In this document: in pieces, positions 36,209 to 45,360 of the stretch
Numbering within the stretch: position 1 is the first letter of the stretch
Layout of the letters: each line of letters opens with the position of its first letter
Origin: Neisseriaceae bacterium
GTDB taxonomy: Bacteria > Pseudomonadota > Gammaproteobacteria > Burkholderiales > Neisseriaceae
DNA length: 64,000 nt
Direction of reading: 5' to 3'
Assembly (NCBI GenBank): GCA_017934045.1
Contig: JAGBKK010000024.1
Coordinates: 62,001-126,000, forward strand
Notes under the pieces: generated by a model
What the model saw: only the letters and a program-made list of their open reading frames with translations
The model's database searches: none
What the model was told of the DNA's origin: nothing
Translations under genes and position numbers: made by a program

Positions 36209-36290
36209 TTTTCAGGCTGCCTGAACAGTAAAATTAAGCGTTATTTTACTATGAGAAGTGTCAAAATTAAATTTTTTAGGCTGCCTGAAA
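36209..36290. repeat. 82-bp direct repeat, right copy
   Basis: Second copy, starting with an intact uptake palindrome (36211-36225) and ending with AGGCTGCCTGAAA. It lies upstream of both the SIR2-like gene (minus) and folD (plus), so it may carry promoter elements for either. Confidence 0.95.
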
Positions 36291-36357
36291 AGATGAAAAA
36301 TTATCGCAAAAATGCGACAATAAACGCTTTTAGATTTATCATCAAAGGACAACACCA

Positions 36358-37212
36358 ATGACCGCACAAATTATTGACGGCAAAGCCGTGTCGCAAAAAT
36401 GTTTAGACAAAATTGCTGCCGAAGTAGCTCAACGCACCGCTGAAAACAAGCGTCCGCCGTGTCTTGCGGTGATTTTAGTGGGCGATAATCCAGCCAGCCA
36501 TGTGTATGTTCGCAATAAGAAAAATGCGTGCGAAAAAGTGGGCTTTCGTTCTTTGTCGTATGAAAAATCGGCTGATTTTAGTGAAGCCGAATTGTTGGCG
36601 TTGATTGACGAACTGAATAACGATGACACTGTTGATGGCATTTTGGTGCAACTGCCTGTGCCGCCGCATATCGACAGCCAAAAGATCATTGAACGAATCC
36701 GCCCTGATAAGGATGTTGATGGTTTTCACCCTTACAACATTGGGCGTTTGGCTGTGAAAATGCCCCTAATGCGTCCTTGCACGCCCAAAGGGGTGATGAC
36801 TATGCTGGCTGAATATGGTATTGATGTTAAAGGAAAAAATGTAACGATTGTGGGGCAGTCAAATATTGTCGGCAGACCGCAAGCGTTGGAAATGCTGATG
36901 AATCGAGCCACCATTACCGTGTGCCACACCGCAACGAAAGACTTGCCTGCGGAAGTGGGTAGAGCGGATATTGTGGTGGCAGCGGTGGGTCGTCCAAATT
37001 GCATTAAAGGCGAATGGATTAAAGACGGTGCGGTGGTGATTGATGTGGGCATTAACCGCTTGGACAACGGCAAATTGTGCGGCGATGTGGAATTTGCAAC
37101 CGCGTCTGAAAAGGCTTCATTTATCACGCCCGTGCCAGGCGGTGTTGGTCCAATGACGATTGCGTCTTTATTGGAAAATACTTTGGAAGCGGCAAAGTTG
37201 CACGATCAATAA
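36358..37212 (+). CDS. folD: Methylenetetrahydrofolate dehydrogenase / cyclohydrolase
   Basis: 284 aa bifunctional enzyme linking 5,10-methylene-THF to 10-formyl-THF. [19 protein letters not shown] carries the catalytic Lys, [11 protein letters not shown] and [11 protein letters not shown] follow, and the Rossmann motif is [10 protein letters not shown]. The C-terminal signature is [21 protein letters not shown] lies upstream of the ATG. Confidence 0.98.
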   Translation: MTAQIIDGKAVSQKCLDKIAAEVAQRTAENKRPPCLAVILVGDNPASHVYVRNKKNACEKVGFRSLSYEKSADFSEAELLALIDELNNDDTVDGILVQLPVPPHIDSQKIIERIRPDKDVDGFHPYNIGRLAVKMPLMRPCTPKGVMTMLAEYGIDVKGKNVTIVGQSNIVGRPQALEMLMNRATITVCHTATKDLPAEVGRADIVVAAVGRPNCIKGEWIKDGAVVIDVGINRLDNGKLCGDVEFATASEKASFITPVPGGVGPMTIASLLENTLEAAKLHDQ

Positions 37213-37245
37213 TTGTTTTCAGGCAGCCTGAAAGGAATCAATAGC

Positions 37246-37575
37246 ATGATTACACTCTACGGTATTCCTAATTGCAACAGCGTTAAAAAAGCACGCCGTC
37301 TTTTGGAAGAAACAAATGTCGAATATTCATTTGTGGATTTCAAAAAAACACCGCCCACACAAGAACAAATTTCATTATGGATTAAGGTGTTAGGTTGTGA
37401 TATATTGATCAACAAAAAAGGCACAAAATGGCGTTCATTATCTGATGAAGAAAAACAAATTGATCCCATTTTGCTTATTGCACAATATCCCACACTCATC
37501 AAACGCCCACTGATTGAATGGGCTGACGGCACAATCACCGTAGGATTAGATGAAAAACACTTTCAGGCAGCCTGA
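37246..37575 (+). CDS. ArsC/Spx-family protein (YffB-like)
   Basis: 109 aa thioredoxin-fold protein of the ArsC/Spx superfamily. MITLYGIPNCNSVKKARRLL has a single Cys (PNCNSV) as in YffB rather than an arsenate-reductase CX5R site; the C-terminal part RPLIEWADGTITVGLDE matches the family. Its physiological role is unclear. Start at 37246, after the uptake palindrome at 37218-37232. The last residues FQAA and stop come from a second uptake palindrome (37562-37576). Confidence 0.85.
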   Translation: MITLYGIPNCNSVKKARRLLEETNVEYSFVDFKKTPPTQEQISLWIKVLGCDILINKKGTKWRSLSDEEKQIDPILLIAQYPTLIKRPLIEWADGTITVGLDEKHFQAA

Positions 37576-37602
37576 AAAAACAACAATGCGAGTACAACCC
37601 AA

Positions 37603-38349
37603 ATGAATTGCACCATTTTTATGTCCGATATGCACTTGTGTGCGGACACGCCCCAACTAAACGCCCTATTCTTTCGCAAATTAGACGAATGGGCAGGCAA
37701 AATTGACGCTTTATATTTATTGGGTGATATTTTCGATGTGTGGGTGGGCGATGATGATGACGACCCTGTTTTGATTGAAATCACGCAAAAAATGCAGGCT
37801 TTTACTTCTCAAACACCGTTGTTTGTTATGCGAGGTAATCGTGATTTTTTGTTGGGTAAAAAATTTGCCAAAGCGTCAGGGGCAACAATGTTAGACAATG
37901 ACCCTTGCTTAATTCATTGTTACAATACACCGCTGATACTGTCGCACGGCGATATTTTCTGCACCGATGATGTGGAATATCAAAAGTTTCGCCGCCAAAG
38001 TCGCAAACGCATTTGGCAGTTTTTTGTGCTGATGAAATCATTAGAAAAACGCCGTGTTTTGGCAAATCAAATTCGCACATTATCGCAACACAAAAAAAGC
38101 GAAGCCGTGCAGTATGAAATTTCCGATGTTACGCTTCAAGGCTTAAATAACGCACAAAAACAATTTTCAGGCAGCCTGAAAGGTCAAGTGGCACATATTA
38201 TCCACGGACACACTCACCGTCCTGCAACCCATACACACTCATTTCAAAATCAAGAATATCAACGCTTTGTCTTGCCTGATTGGCAAGACGATAAAGGCGG
38301 TTGCTTGATTATGTGGGCAGATGGCAATATCGATTTTGCATCGTTATAG
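37603..38349 (+). CDS. lpxH: UDP-2,3-diacylglucosamine pyrophosphatase
   Basis: 248 aa calcineurin-like phosphoesterase; gives lipid X in lipid A synthesis. Metal-site motifs: MSDMHL (here DMH in place of the usual DLH), LLGDIFDVW, MRGNRDF, SHGD and HGHTHRPA. An uptake sequence inside is translated as FSGSLKG just before the last motif. Downstream is a Correia-like element. Confidence 0.94.
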   Translation: MNCTIFMSDMHLCADTPQLNALFFRKLDEWAGKIDALYLLGDIFDVWVGDDDDDPVLIEITQKMQAFTSQTPLFVMRGNRDFLLGKKFAKASGATMLDNDPCLIHCYNTPLILSHGDIFCTDDVEYQKFRRQSRKRIWQFFVLMKSLEKRRVLANQIRTLSQHKKSEAVQYEISDVTLQGLNNAQKQFSGSLKGQVAHIIHGHTHRPATHTHSFQNQEYQRFVLPDWQDDKGGCLIMWADGNIDFASL

Positions 38350-38413
38350 GTGCGTAGCACAACAATTCAAAAGCAAAATACGGCAAAGCATACCAACTGA
38401 AATTTAACAACAA
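38350..38413. repeat. Decayed fragment of a Correia-like element
   Basis: Contains AATACGGCAAAGCATACCAA and AAATTTAACAACAATATA, recognisable as the right half of the same repeat family, placed directly before the intact copy C. Confidence 0.45.
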
Positions 38414-38521
38414 TATAGTCGTTAAACTTCAAAACAATAACAGGCGGCTTTGCCTACGACAGTATAAATAATACGGCAAGGCGTGCCATAAGCATTAGTG
38501 TTTTGAAGTTTAACGACTATA
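38414..38521. repeat. Correia-like miniature element, copy C (perfect TIRs)
   Basis: 108 bp. Left TIR TATAGTCGTTAAACTTCAAA(AC) is an exact inverted match of the right end over 22 bases, ending in TA on both sides (probable TA target duplication). Core: GACAGTATAAATAATACGG, CAAGGCG. Confidence 0.9.
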
Positions 38522-38524
38522 CTT

Positions 38525-39481
38525 TTAGGCTGCCTGAAAAAAGGCGGCATAGCCTAAAAAGGCGGTGTATGCGATAAAGCAGGTGATGAATACCACGCCT
38601 TGTGGTTTGCCGATTTTTTGTTTGCAGCAGAAAACAAACAGCAAGGCGTTTAAGAACAGCATCACGGCAATGTCGCGGTATAACACTTCGGGGGGGGCAG
38701 CGATGGGGCGGATAACGCCTGCCATGCCCACCACACACATTAAATTGAAGATATTCGAACCTACCACATTACCCAAGGCAATGTCGTCTTCGCCTTTTTT
38801 GGCGGCAATAATGGAAGACGCTAATTCAGGCAGCGATGTGCCAACGGCGACAATGGTTAAGCCAATGATTAAATCGCTCACGCCTAATTTGTGAGCAATT
38901 TCCACCGAACCCCAAACCAGTAATTTGGAACTGGCTACTAATAAAACAAGCCCTGTAATTAGCCAAAATATGGATATGGGTAATGATTTTGCAGGCGGTT
39001 CTTGTTGATAAAATTCATTGCTTTTTTTATGTTGTTTAATGTCAGAAATCACAATAAACGACATAATCAAAATAAATAAACCCAATAATACCCACGATTC
39101 TAAATGCGAAATAACGCCGTTATATGCCATATAGGCAGATAATACTGTTAAAACGGTGAGTATGGGTAAATCTCTTTTGAGAATTTTTTGCGAAGTGGCA
39201 ATAGGATAAATTAGAGCAGTTACCCCTAATATTAAGGCAATATTGGTTATGTTAGAACCGTAAGCATTTCCTAATGCAATACCTGGGCTGTTATCTAATG
39301 CCGCCATAACCGAAACCGTCATTTCAGGGGCAGAAGTACCAAAGCCCACAATCACCATACCGATGATTAAAGACGGAATACCCATAATTTTGGCAACAGA
39401 CGCACTGCCGTCAATAAATTTATCGGCACTCCAAACCAAAATAATCAAACCGATAATAATCGCAAGTAGTGATAATATCAT
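38525..39481 (-). CDS. Calcium/sodium antiporter (CaCA family, YrbG-like)
   Basis: 318 aa with about ten membrane helices. The two alpha repeats are visible: GFGTSAPEMTVSVMAALDNSPGIALGNAYGSNITN and AVGTSLPELASSIIAAKKGEDDIALGNVVGSNIFN, each with the GNxxGSN ion-binding motif. Physiological ion not certain. A C8 run (38690-38697) occurs in the coding strand. The last residues FFQAA-stop come from an uptake sequence. Downstream of lpxK and the CYTH gene on the same strand. Confidence 0.92.
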   Translation of the reverse strand: MILSLLAIIIGLIILVWSADKFIDGSASVAKIMGIPSLIIGMVIVGFGTSAPEMTVSVMAALDNSPGIALGNAYGSNITNIALILGVTALIYPIATSQKILKRDLPILTVLTVLSAYMAYNGVISHLESWVLLGLFILIMSFIVISDIKQHKKSNEFYQQEPPAKSLPISIFWLITGLVLLVASSKLLVWGSVEIAHKLGVSDLIIGLTIVAVGTSLPELASSIIAAKKGEDDIALGNVVGSNIFNLMCVVGMAGVIRPIAAPPEVLYRDIAVMLFLNALLFVFCCKQKIGKPQGVVFITCFIAYTAFLGYAAFFQAA

Positions 39482-39557
39482 CTTATTTCAATCCATTATG
39501 TGTTGTGTTGTTTAATATTTAATTTTTCAGGCTGCCTGAAAGTATTGAATAGATATT

Positions 39558-40034
39558 TTAATCATAATTTTCCCATAAACTGTAAGGATGTCGGCTTAAA
39601 TAAGCATTGCTGTATCTGCCGTCTGCGGTAATTTCTTCGCCTAACCAGTTAGGTTTGGGATATTGTTCTTTTTCGTCTTTGAGTTCTAATTCCGCAATCA
39701 CCAAAGGGGCGTTTTCTCCTTCATATTCATCAATTTCAAAAGTATAATCGCCTTTGTGAATAATATGTCGTGTTTTTTGTAATGAAAAAGCACACAATTC
39801 TTTTAGCATTGTTTGTGCGTCTTTAACAGGAATGGGGTATTCAAATTCGTGGTGTGAAATATTGCTGATAAAACCTTTTATGGTAATCCAAGCGTGGTTA
39901 TCAATAATACGCACTCTTATGGTACATTCTTTTTCCACCGACATATAACCTTGTTGCATTTTTATGGATTGGCTAATTTCGTTTTGCCAGTCATTATTTT
40001 TTAATAAAAAACGGCGTTCTATTTCAATCGACAT
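39558..40034 (-). CDS. CYTH-domain protein
   Basis: 158 aa. The CYTH (adenylate cyclase/thiamine triphosphatase) signature EIERRFLLKN is at the N terminus, followed by GYMSVEKECTIRVRI, WITIKGF and YTFEIDEYEGENAPLVIAELEL with the alternating acidic metal ligands. Bacterial members are often inorganic triphosphatases; the substrate here is not proven. Its start overlaps the end of lpxK by 16 nt, so translation is coupled. Confidence 0.88.
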   Translation of the reverse strand: MSIEIERRFLLKNNDWQNEISQSIKMQQGYMSVEKECTIRVRIIDNHAWITIKGFISNISHHEFEYPIPVKDAQTMLKELCAFSLQKTRHIIHKGDYTFEIDEYEGENAPLVIAELELKDEKEQYPKPNWLGEEITADGRYSNAYLSRHPYSLWENYD

Positions 40035-41017
40035 TTTGTCATCACCTTATCAATCAATTCGGGGTTAATTTCTGTTTCTATCGGTAAAACATAAACTTGC
40101 GGTAAATTTTCTTGACTTAATTTAACGGCATCTTTTTCGGTCATAATCACCGTTTGGCTTGTCGGTATATCGCTTACAGCAATGGTGGCGTGGTCAGGTA
40201 AAGCCTGCGTTTTGCAAGAAATACCCATATTTTTCAAGGCATTAAAAAAGCGTTCTGGGCGTGCAATGCCTGCTATCGCCAGCACTTTTTTATCGGCAAA
40301 AAAATCAGCCGTAACCGTTTTGTGCGGATTATTCAATAAATAAAACGGCTGATAATGCGTTTTCAGATGAAATACTGCCACGCTTTCAGGCAGCCTGAAA
40401 TCGGTTTTTTCATCATTTATCAATAATATATCCACACTATTTAATCGTTCTAATGGCTCACGCAAATTGCCGTCTGGCAATAAATGGGGTGTGGTTTGTT
40501 GATCGGAAAACAGCACAATTTCCATATCACGATACAAACGATAATGTTGCAAACCGTCATCAGAAACAATGACTTGCGTTTCAGGGTGCCTGTCTAACAA
40601 CAACTTTGCCGCCGCAACCCTATCCGCCCCCACTGCCACAGGGATGGCGGTTTTTTGCCACAACAGCAAAGGTTCATCACCCACATCGTATGCCGTGTCG
40701 TGCGGCGTAATCAGGCGAATATCACGGCTTTCGCGACCGTAACCACGACTGACAATACCCACTTTAATGCCTTGATTTTGCAAACCTTTTACCAACGCTG
40801 CCACAAAAGGCGTTTTGCCACTACCGCCAACATGAATATTGCCCACCACCACAACAGACACAGGCAAACATTCGCTTTTCAAATAAGCCAAACGATACCC
40901 AGCCCGCCGCATTTTCACGCCCAAGCCAAACAGCCACGACAACGGACGCAAAACAAGCGTCAGCCCCAAAATGGGCTTTTGCCAGTGGCGTTCAATGATT
41001 TGCGTCAATAGGGACAT
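40019..41017 (-). CDS. lpxK: Tetraacyldisaccharide 4'-kinase
   Basis: About 332 aa. Phosphorylates the lipid A precursor at the 4' position at the inner membrane. An N-terminal hydrophobic helix (LGLTLVLRPLSWLFGLG) is followed by VVVVGNIHVGGSGKTPFV (Walker A) and GIVSRGYGR; VIVSDDGLQHYRL is the metal-binding site. ATG 41017 or 41026 could be the start; neither has a good Shine-Dalgarno site. An internal uptake sequence encodes FRLPES. Confidence 0.93.
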   Translation of the reverse strand: MSLLTQIIERHWQKPILGLTLVLRPLSWLFGLGVKMRRAGYRLAYLKSECLPVSVVVVGNIHVGGSGKTPFVAALVKGLQNQGIKVGIVSRGYGRESRDIRLITPHDTAYDVGDEPLLLWQKTAIPVAVGADRVAAAKLLLDRHPETQVIVSDDGLQHYRLYRDMEIVLFSDQQTTPHLLPDGNLREPLERLNSVDILLINDEKTDFRLPESVAVFHLKTHYQPFYLLNNPHKTVTADFFADKKVLAIAGIARPERFFNALKNMGISCKTQALPDHATIAVSDIPTSQTVIMTEKDAVKLSQENLPQVYVLPIETEINPELIDKVMTKCRLK

Positions 41018-41275
41018 GGCGGTCATTCGATTAGGTTGAAAAGCGGTTATTCTAATCAAGTTTGTGCCAGTTTTCGATAATTTTTTTGTGAATGAGTTTT
41101 CAGGCTGCCTGAAACATTGTTCAACGAGCGAAGCGAAGTTAAAACTTTTTTACTATAAATATCAAAGTCTATCATTCAGGCTGCCTGAAAATCTATGACA
41201 GAAAACGCAAAAACAGGTACAATACCGAAGTTTTGTTCAAATGTTTTCTCACAACTTTGTATCTGAAAGAGAATT

Positions 41276-43672
41276 ATGTCAGACAATTTCGTTATCTGGT
41301 TTGAAAACCTGCGTATGACCGATGTGGATCGTGTTGGCGGTAAAAATGCCTCTTTGGGCGAGATGATTAGCCAACTCACTGAAAAAGGCGTGCGTGTGCC
41401 AGGCGGCTTTGCCACCACCGCAGACGCTTTCCGTGCGTTTATTGCACATGACGGTTTGGGCGATAAAATCTCTGCCGCACTCAAAGATTTGAATGTCGAT
41501 GATGTCAATGAATTGGCACGCGTCGGCAAAGAAATCCGACAATGGATTATCGACACACCTTTCCCACAGCAGTTAGAAGATGAACTGAAAACCGCTTGGG
41601 ATAAAATGGTTGCAGACGCAGGAACGCCTGATATTTCGGTTGCAGTGCGTTCGTCTGCCACAGCGGAAGACTTGCCTGATGCGTCTTTCGCAGGTCAGCA
41701 AGAAACTTTCTTGAATATTACAGGTTATGAAAATGTGAAAGAGGCAATGCGTCATGTATTTGCCTCTTTGTATAACGACCGTGCGATTGCCTACCGCGTG
41801 CATAAAGGCTTTGACCACGATATTGTCGCTTTGTCGGCTGGCGTGCAAAGAATGGTGCGTTCTGATTCAGGTGCGTCAGGCGTGATGTTCACCATTGATA
41901 CCGAGTCAGGCTTTGATAAAGTGGTGTTCGTTACTGCGTCTTACGGCTTGGGCGAAACAGTCGTTCAGGGTGCAGTAAATCCTGACGAATTTTATGTGTA
42001 TAAAGACAATCTCAAAGCAGGCAAACCTGCGATTTTGCGTAAAGTAATGGGTTCCAAAGCGATTAAAATGATTTTCACCGACACCGCAACCGCTGGTCGT
42101 TCGGTGCAAACCGTTGATGTGCCGCCTGAACAACGCAAACAATTTGCCATTTCGGACGAAGAAATCACCGAATTAGCCAAATATGCGATGATTATCGAAG
42201 AGCATTACGGTCGTCCGATGGATATTGAATGGGGTCGAGACGGCTTGGACGGCAAGATTTACATTCTGCAATCGCGTCCTGAAACGGTGAAATCGCAAGA
42301 AAAACGCATGGACACGCTTCGCCGTTACAACATTAAAAACAAAAGCCGTGTGATTACACAAGGGCGTGCGATTGGTCAAAAAGTCGGTCAAGGCAAAGTG
42401 CGTTTGGTATTGAATGCCGCCGAAATGGACACCGTTAAAGCAGGCGATGTGTTGGTTACCGATATGACTGACCCAGATTGGGAACCTGTAATGAAACGCG
42501 CATCTGCGATTGTTACCAACCGTGGCGGTCGCACTTGCCACGCCGCCATTATCGCTCGCGAATTAGGTATTCCTGCGGTTGTTGGCTGTGGCGAAGCAAC
42601 GCAAATTCTGCAAGAAGGTCAAGAAGTTACCGTATCCTGTGCCGAAGGCGATACAGGCAATATTTACGAAGGTTTGTTAGATGTTGAAATCAACGACATT
42701 GAATTAGGCAATATGCCCGAATCACCCGTAAAAATTATGATGAATGTCGGCAATCCCGAATTAGCCTTCGGCTTTGCGTCCTTGCCCAGTCAAGGCATTG
42801 GCTTGGCAAGAATGGAATTTATCATCAACCGCCAAATCGGTATTCACCCCAAAGCCTTGTTAGACTTCGATAAATTAGAAGACGACTTACAAATGGTGGT
42901 CAAAGACCGCATTTCAGGCTACGCTAATCCGACTGAATTTTTTGTCGAAAAAATCACCGAAGGCGTGGCAACGCTTGCCGCTTCTGTTTATCCGAAGAAA
43001 ATCATCGTACGCATGTCCGATTTCAAATCGAACGAATACGCCAACTTAATCGGCGGCGGCATTTACGAACCCAACGAAGAAAACCCAATGTTGGGCTTCC
43101 GCGGTGCGGCACGCTATGTATCGGAAGACTTCCGCCCCTGCTTTGACTTGGAATGCCGTGCCTTGAAAAAAGTGCGTGATGAAATGGGCTTCACCAATGT
43201 GGAAATTATGATTCCATTCGTACGCACCCTGAAAGAAGCCGAAAGCGTAGTCCGTGCCTTGAAAGACAACGGATTAGAACGCGGCAAAAACGGCTTGCGT
43301 CTGATTATGATGTGCGAATTGCCCACCAACGCCGTGTTGGCAGAACAATTCCTGCAATACTTTGACGGTTTCTCAATCGGCTCAAACGATATGACACAAC
43401 TCACATTAGGCGTGGATCGCGACAGCGGCGGACCGATTGCTGCCACCTTTGACGAACGCGACCCAGCCGTTAAAGTGATGTTATCGTTAGCCATTTCCGC
43501 CTGCCGAAAACTGAATAAATACATCGGCATTTGCGGACAAGGCCCATCAGACCACCCCGACTTCGCCCTGTGGTTAGCGAATGAAGGCATAGAAACCATT
43601 TCTTTGAATCCTGATACCGTGGTGGAAACTTGGTTGTATTTGGCGAAAGAAACCAGCCAAAAAGCGGAATAA
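41276..43672 (+). CDS. ppsA: Phosphoenolpyruvate synthase
   Basis: 798 aa. Pyruvate + ATP gives PEP + AMP + Pi. N-terminal ATP-binding domain ([44 protein letters not shown]), central phosphohistidine domain [14 protein letters not shown] with the active-site His, C-terminal PEP domain ending [19 protein letters not shown] and [14 protein letters not shown]. Two uptake palindromes lie upstream (41099-41113, 41175-41189). Followed by a strong terminator. Confidence 0.98.
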   Translation: MSDNFVIWFENLRMTDVDRVGGKNASLGEMISQLTEKGVRVPGGFATTADAFRAFIAHDGLGDKISAALKDLNVDDVNELARVGKEIRQWIIDTPFPQQLEDELKTAWDKMVADAGTPDISVAVRSSATAEDLPDASFAGQQETFLNITGYENVKEAMRHVFASLYNDRAIAYRVHKGFDHDIVALSAGVQRMVRSDSGASGVMFTIDTESGFDKVVFVTASYGLGETVVQGAVNPDEFYVYKDNLKAGKPAILRKVMGSKAIKMIFTDTATAGRSVQTVDVPPEQRKQFAISDEEITELAKYAMIIEEHYGRPMDIEWGRDGLDGKIYILQSRPETVKSQEKRMDTLRRYNIKNKSRVITQGRAIGQKVGQGKVRLVLNAAEMDTVKAGDVLVTDMTDPDWEPVMKRASAIVTNRGGRTCHAAIIARELGIPAVVGCGEATQILQEGQEVTVSCAEGDTGNIYEGLLDVEINDIELGNMPESPVKIMMNVGNPELAFGFASLPSQGIGLARMEFIINRQIGIHPKALLDFDKLEDDLQMVVKDRISGYANPTEFFVEKITEGVATLAASVYPKKIIVRMSDFKSNEYANLIGGGIYEPNEENPMLGFRGAARYVSEDFRPCFDLECRALKKVRDEMGFTNVEIMIPFVRTLKEAESVVRALKDNGLERGKNGLRLIMMCELPTNAVLAEQFLQYFDGFSIGSNDMTQLTLGVDRDSGGPIAATFDERDPAVKVMLSLAISACRKLNKYIGICGQGPSDHPDFALWLANEGIETISLNPDTVVETWLYLAKETSQKAE

Positions 43673-43685
43673 GTAGTTGTTCCAT

Positions 43686-43720
43686 AAAAAACAACCGTTG
43701 GAAAAAACGGTTGTTTTTTT
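43686..43720 (+). terminator. ppsA terminator
   Basis: AAAAAACAACCGTT / AACGGTTGTTTTTT, 14-bp stem with T run. Confidence 0.9.
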
Positions 43721-43832
43721 ATTCGTCAAAAACTTTTCAGGCAGCCTAAATTGTTTTTCGACAACACTTTCAAATACTTTTTTGTTAAAATTGCAAGTTT
43801 ATTTGTAAATCATTGTTATAAAGGAAATCCTA

Positions 43833-44951
43833 ATGAAAGTAGGTTTTGTCGGCTGGCGTGGTATGGTGGGTTCTGTGCTGATGCAACGCATGCAAGAAGA
43901 AAACGATTTTGCACACATTAAAGACGCAGTGTTTTTCACCACTTCCAATGTCGGAGGTGTCGCTCCTGATATGGGGCAGGCGGATAAAGTTCTGCATGAC
44001 GCAAACAATATTGATGAATTATCCGCTTGTGATATTGTGGTTACTTGTCAAGGCGGCGATTACACCAAAGCGGTGTATCCCAAAATTCGTGAGAGTGGCT
44101 GGACAGGTTTTTGGATTGACGCAGCAAGTGCTTTGCGTATGAAAGATGACGCCATCATCGTGCTTGACCCTGTTAATCGCAATGTGATTGATAACGCTTT
44201 GAATAATGGCATAAAAAACTTTATCGGCGGCAACTGCACGGTGTCGCTGATGTTAATGGCGTTGGGCGGATTGTTCCAAAACGACTTGGTTGAATGGGCA
44301 ACTTCAATGACTTACCAAGCCGCAAGCGGTGCAGGAGCGAAAAATATGCGTGAATTGATTGCGGGTATGGGTGCGGTTCATAACACCGTTGCCACCGAAC
44401 TTGCCGACCCTGCGTCTGCCATTTTGGATATTGACCGCAAAGTATCCGACTTTTTGCGTTCTGATTCTTATCCCAAAGCTAACTTCGGCGTGCCTTTGGC
44501 AGGCAGTCTTATTTCATGGATTGATGTAGATTTAGGCAATGGTCAATCCAAAGAAGAATGGAAAGGGCAGGCTGAAACCAACAAGATTTTGGGCAGAGAA
44601 AACAATCCATTGGTGATTGACGGCTTATGCGTGCGTGTGGGTGCAATGCGTTGCCACAGCCAAGCGATTACGCTGAAATTGAAAAAAGACATTCCAGTGG
44701 CTGAAATTGAAAGCATTTTGGCAAATGCCAACAAATGGGCGAAAGTCGTGCCAAATGAAAAAGAAGCGTCCATTCACGACTTAACCCCAGCCGCCGTTAC
44801 AGGCACGCTCACTGTGCCAGTGGGCAGAATCCGCAAACTCGGTATGGGCGGTGAATACATCAGTGCCTTTACCGTAGGCGACCAATTACTGTGGGGAGCA
44901 GCCGAACCCGTCCGCCGCATTTTGCGTATTGTGTTGGGCTTGGCGGTGTAA
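43833..44951 (+). CDS. asd: Aspartate-semialdehyde dehydrogenase
   Basis: 372 aa. Reduces aspartyl phosphate for the lysine/DAP, threonine and methionine pathways. [19 protein letters not shown] at the N terminus binds NADP; the catalytic Cys is in [18 protein letters not shown] near residue 136; [15 protein letters not shown] and [18 protein letters not shown] follow. AAAGGA precedes the ATG. This is the gamma/beta-proteobacterial Asd type. Confidence 0.97.
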   Translation: MKVGFVGWRGMVGSVLMQRMQEENDFAHIKDAVFFTTSNVGGVAPDMGQADKVLHDANNIDELSACDIVVTCQGGDYTKAVYPKIRESGWTGFWIDAASALRMKDDAIIVLDPVNRNVIDNALNNGIKNFIGGNCTVSLMLMALGGLFQNDLVEWATSMTYQAASGAGAKNMRELIAGMGAVHNTVATELADPASAILDIDRKVSDFLRSDSYPKANFGVPLAGSLISWIDVDLGNGQSKEEWKGQAETNKILGRENNPLVIDGLCVRVGAMRCHSQAITLKLKKDIPVAEIESILANANKWAKVVPNEKEASIHDLTPAAVTGTLTVPVGRIRKLGMGGEYISAFTVGDQLLWGAAEPVRRILRIVLGLAV

Positions 44952-44954
44952 GTT

Positions 44955-45000
44955 TTCAGGCAGCCTGAAAAAATCCCCTGTCATCAATGCAGGGGATTTT
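44955..45000. terminator. Uptake palindrome plus hairpin terminator
   Basis: TTCAGGCAGCCTGAA (44955-44969) followed by AAATCCCCTG / CAGGGGATTT (44971-45000), between convergent asd and yggX. Confidence 0.85.
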
Positions 45001-45009
45001 GTCTATTTT

Positions 45010-45246
45010 TTACTCGCCAAAAAAATAATCTTCCATTTGCTGATAGATATATTCTCGTGCCGCAGGATCGGCAAGACTTAAACGGTTTTCGTTGATAATC
45101 ATCGTTTGCCGTTGTAGCCAACCTGCCCATGCTTCTTGCGATACATGATCAAAAATGCGTTTGCCTAATTCATTTGGCAAAGGTGGAAATTTTAAGCCCA
45201 CGGCTTCTCTGCCTAATTTAACACACTGCACCATTCGTTCAGACAT
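45010..45246 (-). CDS. yggX: Fe(2+)-trafficking / oxidative damage protection protein YggX
   Basis: 78 aa. [32 protein letters not shown] carries the conserved Cys, with [18 protein letters not shown] and [11 protein letters not shown] after. Slightly shorter than the usual 85-90 aa. AAGGAAAC precedes the ATG. Implicated in iron handling and repair of Fe-S clusters. Confidence 0.94.
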   Translation of the reverse strand: MSERMVQCVKLGREAVGLKFPPLPNELGKRIFDHVSQEAWAGWLQRQTMIINENRLSLADPAAREYIYQQMEDYFFGE

Positions 45247-45360
45247 TGTTGTTTCCTTTTTGAGTTGATTTTTATAATAGGGTAAATCTTTTTATCGTTT
45301 TTTCAGTGAAATGATTACCCAAAACAAGCGTGCATTATACAACACATTTTAAGCATTGAT

